This document shows, one piece after another, positions 8,904-18,220 of a DNA stretch of 64,000 nucleotides (positions within the stretch are counted from its first letter, which is position 1; each line of letters begins with the position of its first letter). Origin of the DNA: PALSA-270 sp963770245 (GTDB taxonomy: Bacteria > Acidobacteriota > Terriglobia > Terriglobales > Acidobacteriaceae); contig CAVYOX010000010.1 in the NCBI GenBank assembly GCA_963770245.1, forward strand, positions 124,001 through 188,000. The letters are read 5' to 3'. The notes below the pieces were generated by a model that saw only the letters and a program-made list of their open reading frames with translations, was not told where the DNA came from and searched no databases. Both the position numbers and the translations under genes were made by a program.

Positions 8904-10196
8904 TCAGAATTTCTTCGCCGTGATGCGGTCGGTCCCCAGGTAAGTCCGCAAAGCTTCCGGAATCACCACGCTGCCGTCGGCCTGCTGGCCATTCTCGAGG
9001 ACCGCCAGCCAGGTGCGACCGACCGCCAGGCCGCTGCCATTCAAGGTGTGCACGAATTCGGTCTTGTTCTTGCCTTCCGGGCGATAGCGGATATTCGCAC
9101 GCCGCGCCTGAAACGATTCGAAATTCGAACACGAAGAAATTTCGCGAAACAACTGTTGCCCCGGCAGCCAGACTTCGATGTCATAGGTCTTGGCCGCCGA
9201 AAAGCCGATGTCGCCCGTGCACAGCGCCATCACGCGGTAGTGCAGGCCGAGCTTCTGCAAGACTTCTTCGGCATCCTGGGTAAGTTTCTCCAGTTGATCG
9301 TAGGATTCTTCGGGACGCGAAAATTTGACCAATTCCACTTTTTGAAACTGATGTTGCCGGATGATGCCGCGCACATCTTTGCCGTAGGAACCAGCCTCGC
9401 TCCGGAAGCACGGAGTATACGCCGTCAGCGAGATCGGCAAGCGGGACTCGTCCAGCATCTCACCGCGATAGAGATTGGTGACCGGAACCTCGGCCGTCGG
9501 AATCAGCCAAAGATCTTTTTCGCCGTGCGGCACGCGGAAAAGATCGGCGGCGAACTTGGGAAGCTGGCCGGTACCGTACATGGATTCCGAGTTCACCAGG
9601 TAAGGCGGCAAGACCTCGGTATAGCCATGCTGCCGGGTATGCAGGTCGAGCATGAAGCTGGCGAGCGCCCGCTCGAGACGTGCACCCAGGTCCCAGTAGA
9701 CCGCAAAACGGGCGCCCGTGAGCTTCACCGCGCGCTCGAGATCGAGAACGCCAAGCTGCTCCCCCAGTTCCCAGTGCGGCTTCGGCCGAAAGTCAAACTT
9801 CGGCGGATTTCCCCATCGTCGGACCTCGACGTTCTCGGCGGCGGATTGCCCCACCGGCACGCTGTCGCTCGGAAGATTCGGGATGCCCGCCAGAATCTCC
9901 TGCATGCGCGCTTGTTGCTCCTCGGCGACCTTTTCCAGTTCCTGTATCTTTTCTCGCCAAGCTTTGGTTTCTGCCATGAGAGCGCTGGCATCTTGTCCGC
10001 TCTTTTTCAGCTTGGCGATCTCCTCCGAACTGCGATTGCGTCGCGCCTTGGTGGTCTCCGCCTCGGTGATTGCCTGGCGACGTTGCGCATCGAGCGTGTG
10101 GAAGTCCTGGAGCACCGCGGCCGGATCCAGGCCGCGCTGGCGCAGCTTCTCCTCGACCGTCAGCAGGTTGTCACGGACAAAACCCAGATCAAGCAT
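8904..10196 (-). CDS. serS: seryl-tRNA synthetase
   Basis: A 430-residue class II synthetase that charges tRNA-Ser with serine using ATP. The N-terminus (MLDLGFVRDN) and a long antiparallel coiled coil (about residues 30-105) form the tRNA-binding arm. The catalytic core follows, with motif 2 in CFRSEAGSYGKD and motif 3 in the C-terminal part (GSGLAVGRT). Length and layout are those of normal bacterial SerRS. ATG 10196 has AGGA eight bases upstream. It sits upstream of the ExbD-like and LolA-like genes. No T-box or other leader element is seen in the short gap before the start. Confidence 0.97.
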   Translation of the reverse strand: MLDLGFVRDNLLTVEEKLRQRGLDPAAVLQDFHTLDAQRRQAITEAETTKARRNRSSEEIAKLKKSGQDASALMAETKAWREKIQELEKVAEEQQARMQEILAGIPNLPSDSVPVGQSAAENVEVRRWGNPPKFDFRPKPHWELGEQLGVLDLERAVKLTGARFAVYWDLGARLERALASFMLDLHTRQHGYTEVLPPYLVNSESMYGTGQLPKFAADLFRVPHGEKDLWLIPTAEVPVTNLYRGEMLDESRLPISLTAYTPCFRSEAGSYGKDVRGIIRQHQFQKVELVKFSRPEESYDQLEKLTQDAEEVLQKLGLHYRVMALCTGDIGFSAAKTYDIEVWLPGQQLFREISSCSNFESFQARRANIRYRPEGKNKTEFVHTLNGSGLAVGRTWLAVLENGQQADGSVVIPEALRTYLGTDRITAKKF

Positions 10197-10270
10197 GGGA
10201 AGTTTCCTACTCTACCGAAAACCAGCCGAGAGTGCACGTTTCGACCAGGCCCGTAGCCTCTTTCGCGAGC

Positions 10271-11236
10271 TCACCGGAACCACAAGGACCAAACCACATC
10301 CACCGCGGTATGAGTCAGGACCGAGGCCAGCAACTGCCGTCGTGCGCGCCAGGCGCGGCCATAGAAAAAGCCCGCCACCGCCGCCAACAGAACATACCGC
10401 CAATTGAAGCTCGCGCCCTTGTTGAAATGGGCTAGGCCAAACAGAACCGCGGTCAACAGGAGCGCCGGTCTGCGCCCCAAGCGGGTTTCGAGAAGATTTT
10501 GCAGAATTCCACGGAAGAACAGCTCCTCGGGAATGGCGACCAGCAAAAAAGTAACGAGCAGCTCGGCGGAAACCTCGGTCGCCGACGGCAGCCGCAGGTG
10601 GAAATGGATGAAACGGGTGGCCCACCCTAACCCGATCCCGCAAGGCAGAAAGTAGATCCACTCTTTCAACCCGCGAGCCACCGCATCCCCCCCCGGCAGG
10701 AACCAATAGCCCACTCCTGCCAGCCTGCGCACCACGACGTAGAGGTAGAGTGCCAGGTCGACGACGAAGAGCTTGGGAAAGGCGGCCAGGCCGGGGTAGG
10801 GCCAGGCCGCCCCGAGCAGCCGCAGCATGTAGGTCAGAGCCAGAACCGCCAGCACGACAACGTCTCGCCCGACCATGTTCGCCGGCAAGCCGGGCAGTTC
10901 GAGAAAGGCCGCGAGCGTCACCGGAAGCGCAAACATGGGCACGGCGATCGCCCAGCGGACATCATGGGCAGGGATGGCAGACACCAAGTAGGGAACGGCC
11001 AAAAGCGCCGGCAGAAAAATCCGCAGCCCGGAAGAACGGGCTCGATCCCGCAGCCATTCGCCGGCTCCAAAACCGAAAAACCAAAGGGGAGCGAGCAGCA
11101 GAACAAAGCTTGCGAGTGCGTAAGGCAGGTGGCTCGAGAGGCCGGCGGCCACTGCCGGGTGAAGGTGAACTTCCAGCCCAATCGCCAGCAGCAGGGCAGC
11201 GAACGAAGCCAGCGCTCGATTCATCCGCAGACCCAT
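10271..11236 (-). CDS. CPBP-family (Abi/CAAX-type) intramembrane protease
   Basis: A roughly 321-residue membrane protein with about eight hydrophobic segments. The C-terminal third holds the three CPBP motifs: PEELFFRG with the paired Glu and Arg, FGLAHF with the His, and HTAVD near the end. These residues form the intramembrane active site of the Rce1/Abi family. Substrates in bacteria are mostly unknown; roles range from peptide processing to immunity. ATG 11236 has GGAG nine bases upstream and overlaps a GTG at 11239. It lies just upstream of serS on the same strand and divergent from the GT39-like gene. Confidence 0.85.
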   Translation of the reverse strand: MGLRMNRALASFAALLLAIGLEVHLHPAVAAGLSSHLPYALASFVLLLAPLWFFGFGAGEWLRDRARSSGLRIFLPALLAVPYLVSAIPAHDVRWAIAVPMFALPVTLAAFLELPGLPANMVGRDVVVLAVLALTYMLRLLGAAWPYPGLAAFPKLFVVDLALYLYVVVRRLAGVGYWFLPGGDAVARGLKEWIYFLPCGIGLGWATRFIHFHLRLPSATEVSAELLVTFLLVAIPEELFFRGILQNLLETRLGRRPALLLTAVLFGLAHFNKGASFNWRYVLLAAVAGFFYGRAWRARRQLLASVLTHTAVDVVWSLWFR

Positions 11237-11299
11237 CACCGTGAACTCCGACCCGTGCGCTTGTCCTCCATACTATCAGTGTGCTATGGCTGGAGCCCG

Positions 11300-13324
11300 G
11301 TGAACCCTCAAACGGCAAATTCGCCATGGAGCATCCGGTTCGGCCGAGGGTTTGATGATCATCCCCGGCAAATCCTAGGACTCGTGCTGGGGTTTGGATT
11401 TCTCCTGCGGCTCCGGGCGGCCTGGGGAACATTTCTCAATCCGGACGAGGCGTTGCATTTTTTGGTGGGGAACGGTTCGTCCTTGCTGGCTGCCTACCAA
11501 GCCAGCCTCGATACCGCTCATCCTCCGCTGTTGTTCCTGCTATTGCATCTTTGGCGCAATCTGGGCACATCGGCGTTTGTTCTGCGCCTGCCGTCCGTGA
11601 TTGCAGGCAGCGTGTTCTGCTGGGTGCTCTTCGATTGGTTGCGCCGCATCTTCGGGCCGGCGCCGGGCTGGATCGGTTTGCTGCTCGCGACGTTCCTGCC
11701 GCCGATGATCGAGCTGTCGGCTGAGATACGGCAGTATGCCCTGCTGCTGTGCTTTTTGATGATGGCGGCGTACCTATTCGAACGTGCGCTTTCTGCCGAT
11801 TCCGCGAGCCTGACGGTGCTCTCCTTCTTCTTCCTTTACCTCGCCCTGCTCAGCCACTTCTCCGGGATTTTATTCGCCGGCGCGCTCGGCGGCTATGGCC
11901 TGCTCCGCCTCACCAGCCGCCGTTGGTCGGGGCGGGTGATCGCGGCCTGGGGGGCTGGACAAGCCACCGCGCTCGGACTGTTTGTCTTTCTGTACCGGAC
12001 CCACATCTCGCAGCTTCAAGGCAGCGGGTCCGAGCAAAGAGCGATAAACCAAGTATTCCCCAACTCCTATTTCCACTGGGGACACGGCCATTTGCTGCTG
12101 TTCATTTTCGCCAGAACCTTCGGCGTCTGCCAGTTTGTCTTCGGCCAACTCGCCGTCGGCGATCTGGCCGGACTCGCGTTTCTCGCCGGGGTTGCGATCC
12201 TGCTGCAGGCAAAATCGTCCCCCCAACCGGGCCGACCAACCGGGCGGCAACTCGGCATCTTCTTCCTGCTTCCCTTCGCCATCAATTGCGCTCTCGGGAT
12301 TGTGGACCTTTATCCCTACGGGGGGACGCGCCACTCGTCATTTCTCGCACCTTTTGTCATTGCGGGCGTGAGCTTCACGCTGGCCAGACTGACGGGCGCG
12401 CAAATCAACCGAGGGGTGGCATCCGCCCTGGTGATCGTTGCAGCCTGCCAGCTGTTCGGCGTTCCCCATCGCCCCTACATGCTGCGCACCGACCAGAGCA
12501 CGGCGAACATGGCCAACGCCATCGCTGCGATTGGCCGGGAGGTTTCACCCGAGGACCGGATCTTTGTCGATTTTCAAACTTACTTCCTGATCCGCAGTTA
12601 TCTTTGCCCGGAAATCGCCACTTCGTTTGACGCTTCTGTTCCCGGCTTTCGGTCGTTCCCCTGCGGAAAATATGAGGTGATTTCCACTGAGCCCGACACC
12701 AACATCTTCGCGGCCGGCAGCTTTCTGCAGCGCTGGAACCAGATGGTGAGTGCGTACCATTTACCCCCCGGACAAGCCGTGTGGGTGTTCGAGGCGGGCT
12801 GGGACATCGGATTGGATCGAGAACTCAAGCAGAGCTTCCCGGAATTTCACAACCTCGAGGTCGAATCGTTTGGCCGCAACCTCCGTCTGTTTCGACTGGC
12901 CGTGGGGCAACCCATGCCCGCGACCGGGCTGCGCCCGAGCGGGCAAGCGCCTCCCCGGGCGCCCTTAGTTGCCGGGGCGCAAACCGAGGGCGTGGACGGT
13001 GAGATCATCGGGCACGGCATGGCCGTTCACTCGATTCACCACCCCGAAGCTGCCGTTGTAATCCCACATCGCCCAGCCAATGCCGTGCTTTTCGAGCGCG
13101 GTACGCACATCGCTGATCCACGCCGCGCGATCCTGAGGATTCGAGAAAGCGCGGTACACCCCAAACTCATTGCAGACGAGCGGCACCTTGTGCTGCCGGG
13201 CCCACAGGGCGGCCTGGCTGATTTCGGCGTCGATGCGGAGGGCATCCCAGTGGTCGGCACCGTAGCGGATCACGTAGAGACGGTCCACGGCATCCGGCAC
13301 GCCCGAGGCAGCCTGCGCGGCTGA
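11300..13324 (+). CDS. GT39-like membrane glycosyltransferase with 3' overrun into convergent gene
   Basis: The first 530 or so residues are a polytopic glycosyltransferase of the GT39/ArnT-like type. The first loop has NPDEALHFLV, with the expected acidic residues, and TAHPPLLFLLLH; about nine membrane helices and a soluble C-terminal part follow. GTG 11300 is chosen because TACTAT (11271-11276) and GGAG (11292) precede it. The homologous sequence should end near LFRLAVGQ (about 12900), but the frame has no stop until 13324, so the last 120 codons read antisense through the GH5 gene. A one-base shift to the adjacent frame would stop at 12968, beside the GH5 stop. Either the stop was lost or there is an indel; only the glycosyltransferase part is confident. 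Confidence 0.7.
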   Translation: MNPQTANSPWSIRFGRGFDDHPRQILGLVLGFGFLLRLRAAWGTFLNPDEALHFLVGNGSSLLAAYQASLDTAHPPLLFLLLHLWRNLGTSAFVLRLPSVIAGSVFCWVLFDWLRRIFGPAPGWIGLLLATFLPPMIELSAEIRQYALLLCFLMMAAYLFERALSADSASLTVLSFFFLYLALLSHFSGILFAGALGGYGLLRLTSRRWSGRVIAAWGAGQATALGLFVFLYRTHISQLQGSGSEQRAINQVFPNSYFHWGHGHLLLFIFARTFGVCQFVFGQLAVGDLAGLAFLAGVAILLQAKSSPQPGRPTGRQLGIFFLLPFAINCALGIVDLYPYGGTRHSSFLAPFVIAGVSFTLARLTGAQINRGVASALVIVAACQLFGVPHRPYMLRTDQSTANMANAIAAIGREVSPEDRIFVDFQTYFLIRSYLCPEIATSFDASVPGFRSFPCGKYEVISTEPDTNIFAAGSFLQRWNQMVSAYHLPPGQAVWVFEAGWDIGLDRELKQSFPEFHNLEVESFGRNLRLFRLAVGQPMPATGLRPSGQAPPRAPLVAGAQTEGVDGEIIGHGMAVHSIHHPEAAVVIPHRPANAVLFERGTHIADPRRAILRIRESAVHPKLIADERHLVLPGPQGGLADFGVDAEGIPVVGTVADHVETVHGIRHARGSLRG

Positions 13325-14140
13325 GCCCGGGGTCGAGGGATAACCCAACCCTTTCACCCACTGCCAGTAGTAGGATCCCCAGCTGGCGCCCTGGTGGGTG
13401 AAGATGTGGGGTTCGTAAAAATGGAAATTGTAGATGACATTCGGATCGCCCAAGGGTTCGAGGAACACCAGATCGTCGTCGTCAGACCAGCGCGCCCCCG
13501 CCGCAATGATGGTGTGGGCTGGGGCAGCCTCACGAATCGCAGTCACCAGCTTCGACTCCACTCCATACCAGCGATAACGGTCCGGCATTTCCGGTTCGTT
13601 GAGAATTTCGAAAAACACATGATCCGGGTCCCAGGACGAGTAGTGTGCGGCCAGCACCCGCCAGAAATCGGCAAACTGCTGGACGGAGTCATCGTTTTTT
13701 GCCAGCTTCTCCTTGAAGTCGCTTTCCGGGTGGATGTCGATCACGACCGACAGCCCGCGGTCGAGGATCATCTTGACCGCGTTATCCAAAAGACCAAGAT
13801 AGTCCGGACGAATGGCGGTAGGACGATTCATGGGAAACAGGGGCTGCGGATTCACGCTCAGGCGCACGTGATCGAAACCCATCGACTTTATGAGGGCAAC
13901 GTCTTCCGCGGTGATCGCAGTTTCGAGGTGTTCCTGGGTGTAACCCTTGGGATCATAGACCTGGGCAAACCATCCGCTGGCGTTGATGCCGTGCCGCAGA
14001 TGGGTCGCGCGGCGCTCGGCAACACCCGGCGCGTCGGTCGAGGAAGTCTGCGCCCAAAGGGCGCTGGCCAGGGAAACAATTGCCAAGGAAAAAACCAGGT
14101 GGCAGTGGAGAAAGCAGCGCAGCCGGTGGGTGGGGCTCAT
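12965..14140 (-). CDS. secreted glycoside hydrolase family 5 (cellulase-like)
   Basis: A 391-residue retaining glycosidase with a Sec signal peptide (about 1-30, ending ALWAQ). The GH5 barrel shows FDHVRLSV, DIHPES, the acid/base Glu182 in FEILNEPE and the nucleophile Glu325 in VCNEFGVYR, plus WAMWDYNG near the end. It should cleave beta-1,4-linked glucans or related polysaccharides in the periplasm or outside the cell; exact substrate is unknown. Length is that of a single-domain GH5 without a carbohydrate-binding module. Its 3' 360 bases are overlapped by the uninterrupted frame of the convergent glycosyltransferase; codon pattern and motifs show this strand is the real one there. Confidence 0.9.
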   Translation of the reverse strand: MSPTHRLRCFLHCHLVFSLAIVSLASALWAQTSSTDAPGVAERRATHLRHGINASGWFAQVYDPKGYTQEHLETAITAEDVALIKSMGFDHVRLSVNPQPLFPMNRPTAIRPDYLGLLDNAVKMILDRGLSVVIDIHPESDFKEKLAKNDDSVQQFADFWRVLAAHYSSWDPDHVFFEILNEPEMPDRYRWYGVESKLVTAIREAAPAHTIIAAGARWSDDDDLVFLEPLGDPNVIYNFHFYEPHIFTHQGASWGSYYWQWVKGLGYPSTPGSAAQAASGVPDAVDRLYVIRYGADHWDALRIDAEISQAALWARQHKVPLVCNEFGVYRAFSNPQDRAAWISDVRTALEKHGIGWAMWDYNGSFGVVNRVNGHAVPDDLTVHALGLRPGN

Positions 14141-14200
14141 GCTCTACATGTATCACAGGGGCAGGTGGACGGGAGAGCAAGTTCGAGGCACCATCGGCAC

Positions 14201-15832
14201 TCAAGGCTGCTGGAACTGTTTTTCGACTTCCTCCAGTATTCTGGCGGCGATCGCTTGCTGAAACGCAGCGAACTCCGGCAGCTCACAGAGACGCAAGCTC
14301 AGTTCCTCCGGTTGCCCGCTTTCCGCTTGCCTCGTAGGCTCACCCTGGCGCACCGCATGGCTCAATTTCGCAGCGGTGGTTGCGTCGAAGCTTTCTGAAA
14401 CCAGGACCGTGTTGTCCGCCCAGCGTTCGACGATGACCGGGCCTTCCTCGGTCAAAACCTGGACCGCGGACGCCGGACACTCGGTTCCCCCACAGGATTC
14501 GGTGGGTTGGGTGACTGCTTTCTGATAGCGCTGGCCGACTGCGGTGGCGTAGAGGTGGGCAAAACGCTCTGCCGATTGTGCTGACCGCCAGCGTGAAACG
14601 TACAACAGAGCCAGGTCCGCCGTCGTCGGATCGTCCACGCGGGCGGCTCCCTGCGCGATGCGCCGAAATGTCACGAAAGCTCCGCCCCGCCACGCCGAGG
14701 CCAGGTCATCGGCTACGATGCGGTCTCCATACTGCTTCAGGAGGCCGCGCACGTCGAGTTCGCCGACGCTGCCGGAGTCGTACATTTCGTAACTACCGCT
14801 GAGCAGCGGGCGCACATCGGGGACTCTCACCGCCGGCAATTTTTCGCCCTCGGTATAGGCTTTGGGCTGCAAAACTTCGTGGGTGTTGCGGGGCGGACGT
14901 GCGAATACGCCAGCAAAGGCCATTGGCTTGCCGCCTTTTTGCAGCAACTCACCCTCGAAGATCAACCCGGCCCGGTAGGGGAAGGTGCCTGCCTCCCGCA
15001 GAATCATGGGCGCGCCGTGCAGCAATTCGGAGTCGTAGGTGGCTTTGACGGCAGGATCTTCCATCTGATAGATCAGGCCTGGCGTATTCTGCACGCTGCG
15101 TCCAAGAGGAGCGAGAATATAGTCCACCATGACCACCACCGCCTGCCCTTCGACCACCGCGTGGCGGGCCGAGACGCTGTCGTCTTCTGCCTCCCCTTGT
15201 CCAGCCGGCTTGGTTGGGTCCAGGGTTTTCGGCCCGCCTGCCTGCCAGGTCTTGAGACCGTAGTTCTGATCCTGGAGAGCGTGCGTGAGCTCGTGGGCCA
15301 GGATGGGCGCCTGCCGGTCGAGCGGAATCCAATTCAGCAACGAAATGGACTTGCTGTCTTCGTCGTAATAGCCAGCAATCTCCTTACCGTTCGACTTGAC
15401 CAAAAACTCCCGCAGATTAAAATCTCGCGACAGCAAGCCAAATTTTTTCATGGTCATCTCGGAGCGCGCGAAGCGCTGCGCGTACTCCTGTTTCGCGAGT
15501 TGGCCGCGGGTGAACTTTTCGACTTCCTCCGGACCCACCAACCGGCGCTTCACCAAGGAATGTTGGGCAAAACCGGTATCGACGGCCGCAAAAGCGACCA
15601 GTTTGTCCACTGACTGGAAGAGCTTCTTGGCGTCTTCCGCGGACATTTGCACCTGGCTCGTGGGATCTTTCCGCATCTTGCGCGCCAAATCGCCTAGGCT
15701 CTGATTCTGATCCTGGGTACCCGCGGAATTGAGATCGCTGTGCAGGGAGGTGGGAGCGACCGCCTGTTGGCCGAGCGCGGAAGCGCACCAGAGACCGAAG
15801 GCCAGCAGAACGCGGCAGCTGGTTGAATTCAT
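14201..15832 (-). CDS. secreted HExxH zincin-like metalloprotein
   Basis: A 543-residue exported protein with a signal peptide (about 1-21, ending ALGQQ). It contains HELTH (His180, Glu181, His184) in a context, LAHELTHALQDQ, typical of gluzincin-type peptidases. Upstream lies GYYDEDSKSISL, a strand that often precedes the zinc helix in this family. The rest has no other recognised domain, although two Cys close together near residue 455 (CGGTEC) may form a disulfide. A peptidase role is inferred from the motif. ATG 15832 has GAGGTG immediately upstream. It lies 60 bases upstream of the GH5 gene on the same strand, so the two secreted proteins may be co-expressed. Confidence 0.7.
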   Translation of the reverse strand: MNSTSCRVLLAFGLWCASALGQQAVAPTSLHSDLNSAGTQDQNQSLGDLARKMRKDPTSQVQMSAEDAKKLFQSVDKLVAFAAVDTGFAQHSLVKRRLVGPEEVEKFTRGQLAKQEYAQRFARSEMTMKKFGLLSRDFNLREFLVKSNGKEIAGYYDEDSKSISLLNWIPLDRQAPILAHELTHALQDQNYGLKTWQAGGPKTLDPTKPAGQGEAEDDSVSARHAVVEGQAVVVMVDYILAPLGRSVQNTPGLIYQMEDPAVKATYDSELLHGAPMILREAGTFPYRAGLIFEGELLQKGGKPMAFAGVFARPPRNTHEVLQPKAYTEGEKLPAVRVPDVRPLLSGSYEMYDSGSVGELDVRGLLKQYGDRIVADDLASAWRGGAFVTFRRIAQGAARVDDPTTADLALLYVSRWRSAQSAERFAHLYATAVGQRYQKAVTQPTESCGGTECPASAVQVLTEEGPVIVERWADNTVLVSESFDATTAAKLSHAVRQGEPTRQAESGQPEELSLRLCELPEFAAFQQAIAARILEEVEKQFQQP

Positions 15833-16073
15833 AGCACCTCGCGGTAGGTCAGGCTCGGTATCAGGGAATTGTCGGTAATCGGTAGCTGGAACTCATCTCA
15901 AAAGTGAGCTTCCATGGTTACCAGGGTAATGTTCGGACGGTGACCGGCGTAGCTGCCAGCCCGACCAGATCGTCCCGCGCCCAACCGTTGTACCCATCGC
16001 CGGTCCGTTCGAGCTGCAACCGATCCTCGGCCGCGCATTCCGCTCGATCCGGGCTGGATCCTCGGCGGGCTGC

Positions 16074-16079
16074 TACACT
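16074..16079 (+). promoter_or_regulatory. -10 box, aldo/keto reductase gene
   Basis: TACACT ends eight bases before ATG 16088, and there is no Shine-Dalgarno sequence, which suggests a leaderless mRNA. No clear -35 is visible. Confidence 0.35.
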
Positions 16080-16087
16080 CACTGGCG

Positions 16088-17215
16088 ATGTTGTCTGGGC
16101 ACGCCACCTCCGAAGGCACGTTCCGCTATCGCGACCGCTTCCCCGCGCTGCGCGACGCCAGCCACTTCCGTCGTCCGCAGCATGCCCCAGGCGCCGGGGA
16201 ACTGTGGCTGTCCTCGGTCGGCATCGGAACCTATCTCGGCGAACCCGATGAGGGCACCGACCAGTCCTACAGCGAAGCGATTGGGATTGCCTTAGGCTCC
16301 GGCATCAACGTGATTGACACGGCGATCAACTACCGCCACCAGCGCTCCGAGCGCAACATTGGCGCGGCCCTGAAGCAAGCCATCGGATCCGGTAAGCTGA
16401 GCCGTGATGAGGTGCTGGTCTGTACGAAAGCGGGATATCTTTCCTTCGACGGCAGTATGCCCTCAGACCCTCGTGGCTACTTCACGCGCGAGTATGTGGA
16501 GACTGGGATTCTCGATCCCGAACAGCTTGCCGGGGGCATGCATTGCATGGCGCCCGCCTATCTCGAAAACCAGATCGAGCGCTCGCGCCGCAACCTTGGG
16601 CTGCAAGTAATCGACGTCTTCTATCTCCACAACCCCGAATCGCAACTGGTCGACGTCTCCCGGAGTGTCTTCCACCACCGGCTGAAAGACGCTTTCGCTA
16701 TGCTCGAGAGGCAAGTCAAGGCCGGCAAGCTGCGCTATTACGGTCTGGCGACCTGGGGAGCGTTTCGGGTGGCGGAGGATGCCCGCGATTCGATCAATCT
16801 ATTCGAGGTTGTCGAAACCGCGCGGGAGGTGGGCGGGGAGCAGCACCATTTTCGCTTCGTCCAGCTGCCTTTCAATCTGGCTATGACAGAGGCCCACGCC
16901 CTGGCCAATCAAGGCTTCGGCAAATACAAAGAGATGTCGCTGCTGTCGGCGGCTACCCACTTGGGCATCGTGGTGATCGGCAGCGCCACGCTCTACCAGG
17001 GCCGCCTCACCCAGGGTCTGCCGCAAGTCGTCTCTGACATTCTGGGCCTCAAGAGCGACGCCGAGAACGCCATTCAGTTTTCCCGCTCCGCTCCTGGACT
17101 CAGCACGGCGCTGATCGGAATGGGGCGCAAGGAGCACGTGGCGTTCAACCTCAAAGCCGCCCTGATCCCACCGGCAGCGCTCGAGGAATGGAAAAAGCTC
17201 TTCGTCGAACATTGA
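16088..17215 (+). CDS. aldo/keto reductase family protein
   Basis: A 375-residue TIM-barrel oxidoreductase. Conserved family features are SSVGIGTYLG, the NVIDTAINYRHQRSE strand (Asp and Tyr of the catalytic tetrad), VCTKAGYL (Lys), and DVFYLHNPESQ (His). An extra segment around residues 125-160 (FTREYVETGILDPEQ and HCMAPAYLENQ) distinguishes this subgroup from typical AKRs of 320-340 residues. Substrate is unknown; NADPH use is presumed. The start is taken at ATG 16088 because a -10 box immediately precedes it. The gene is divergent from the secreted zincin gene. Confidence 0.88.
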   Translation: MLSGHATSEGTFRYRDRFPALRDASHFRRPQHAPGAGELWLSSVGIGTYLGEPDEGTDQSYSEAIGIALGSGINVIDTAINYRHQRSERNIGAALKQAIGSGKLSRDEVLVCTKAGYLSFDGSMPSDPRGYFTREYVETGILDPEQLAGGMHCMAPAYLENQIERSRRNLGLQVIDVFYLHNPESQLVDVSRSVFHHRLKDAFAMLERQVKAGKLRYYGLATWGAFRVAEDARDSINLFEVVETAREVGGEQHHFRFVQLPFNLAMTEAHALANQGFGKYKEMSLLSAATHLGIVVIGSATLYQGRLTQGLPQVVSDILGLKSDAENAIQFSRSAPGLSTALIGMGRKEHVAFNLKAALIPPAALEEWKKLFVEH

Positions 17216-17300
17216 AGCCTCGGACCATTGAAAACCGAAGCGGGTGGAGGCAGAAGCCTTCGCGAGGAGGGGCAACTGGCGGGACCACGAACCGGATACG

Positions 17301-18026
17301 TTAGCGCAGGCCCTGCAGTTTCTCCCCAGCAATTTGCGCCGCAGGACTGGAGGGATTTTCCTTCTGCACCTGCTGGTAGAGCTTGCGCGCTTCCAGGGGC
17401 TGCTGGTCGGCCACGTAGGTCTCGGCCAATTCCAATTGGGCCGCAGCCTTGCCGACCGTGGGGGTAGGCTTCGCAATCAGCGCATTGTACAGCTCAATCG
17501 CTTGCTTGTTCTGCCCTTGACCGCGGTAGACCGAAGCCAGGGCAAACTTCGCCAGGGCAGAGAGGCCGTCGTTATGGGACGCGGCCACGGCTTCGAGTTC
17601 GCGCGTGGCCCCGGCGCGGTCGCCCAAATCCGCCTCCGTTACCCCCGCAAAATAGCGGGCATGGTCGGCGGAGCGGGTGTGCGGATACTTGTCAACAATC
17701 GCCTGGAATGCCTTGTGCGCTTCGGTCGCCCGTTCCTCAGACGATGCGAAGGTCGGATATTCCGCTTGCGGCGGCGTGCCCGCGGGGCGCAAAGGCGTAT
17801 CCAAGACGCGCACCGCCTGACTCAGTTCGAAACTAGCGCTCAGGTCCTGCTGATTGAGGGAATACCAGAAGAAGAATCCGCCGCCGGCGACCGCCAGCAC
17901 GATAGCCGAAGCAATGAGGAGTTTGAGCTTGTGCTCGCCCGTCCAGTGGACGGTTCTCTCCGCCGCTTCCATGGTGACTCGACTGAACTTATCCTGCTTC
18001 AGCTGATGACGGGCTTCTGCGCGCAC
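17301..18026 (-). CDS. TPR-containing membrane-anchored protein (YfgM-like)
   Basis: A 241-residue protein with a cytoplasmic basic N-terminus (EARHQLKQDKF), one membrane helix (about 35-56) and an extracytoplasmic domain of tetratricopeptide repeats, the clearest around FALASVYRGQGQNKQAIELY. This architecture is that of YfgM/TPR_21 proteins, which act as periplasmic chaperones or scaffolds near the Sec/BAM machinery. Start choice: GTG 18026 has AAGGGAAG just upstream and gives the conserved VRAEARHQLKQDKF start; the frame extends to a TTG at 18080. Gene order gives no further clue. Function is inferred from architecture only. Confidence 0.75.
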   Translation of the reverse strand: MRAEARHQLKQDKFSRVTMEAAERTVHWTGEHKLKLLIASAIVLAVAGGGFFFWYSLNQQDLSASFELSQAVRVLDTPLRPAGTPPQAEYPTFASSEERATEAHKAFQAIVDKYPHTRSADHARYFAGVTEADLGDRAGATRELEAVAASHNDGLSALAKFALASVYRGQGQNKQAIELYNALIAKPTPTVGKAAAQLELAETYVADQQPLEARKLYQQVQKENPSSPAAQIAGEKLQGLR

Positions 18027-18220
18027 AAACTTCCCTTCTAGTCCCGGCGTGGGCCTACAATCTTTCAGTCTAACAGGCAAAAATTAGCAGCGTCAAAGGC
18101 GGCTCGATTGCGGGCAGCCCTCCTGCTGCCAGATCGCCCCGCCGCGCGCCCCCTTTTCCCCAAGAAAAAGCCGCCGGCTCCCCGGCGGCGTTCGTGATCT
18201 CGCGTGGACGGCGCGACCCC

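Noticed and set aside
8883..10256. 457-codon plus-strand ORF
   Set aside because: Entirely antisense to serS, whose class II motifs are complete.
10271..11236. CPBP protease as part of a bacteriocin or phage-immunity cluster
   Set aside because: Neighbours are serS and a glycosyltransferase; there are no peptide precursor, transporter or defence genes nearby.
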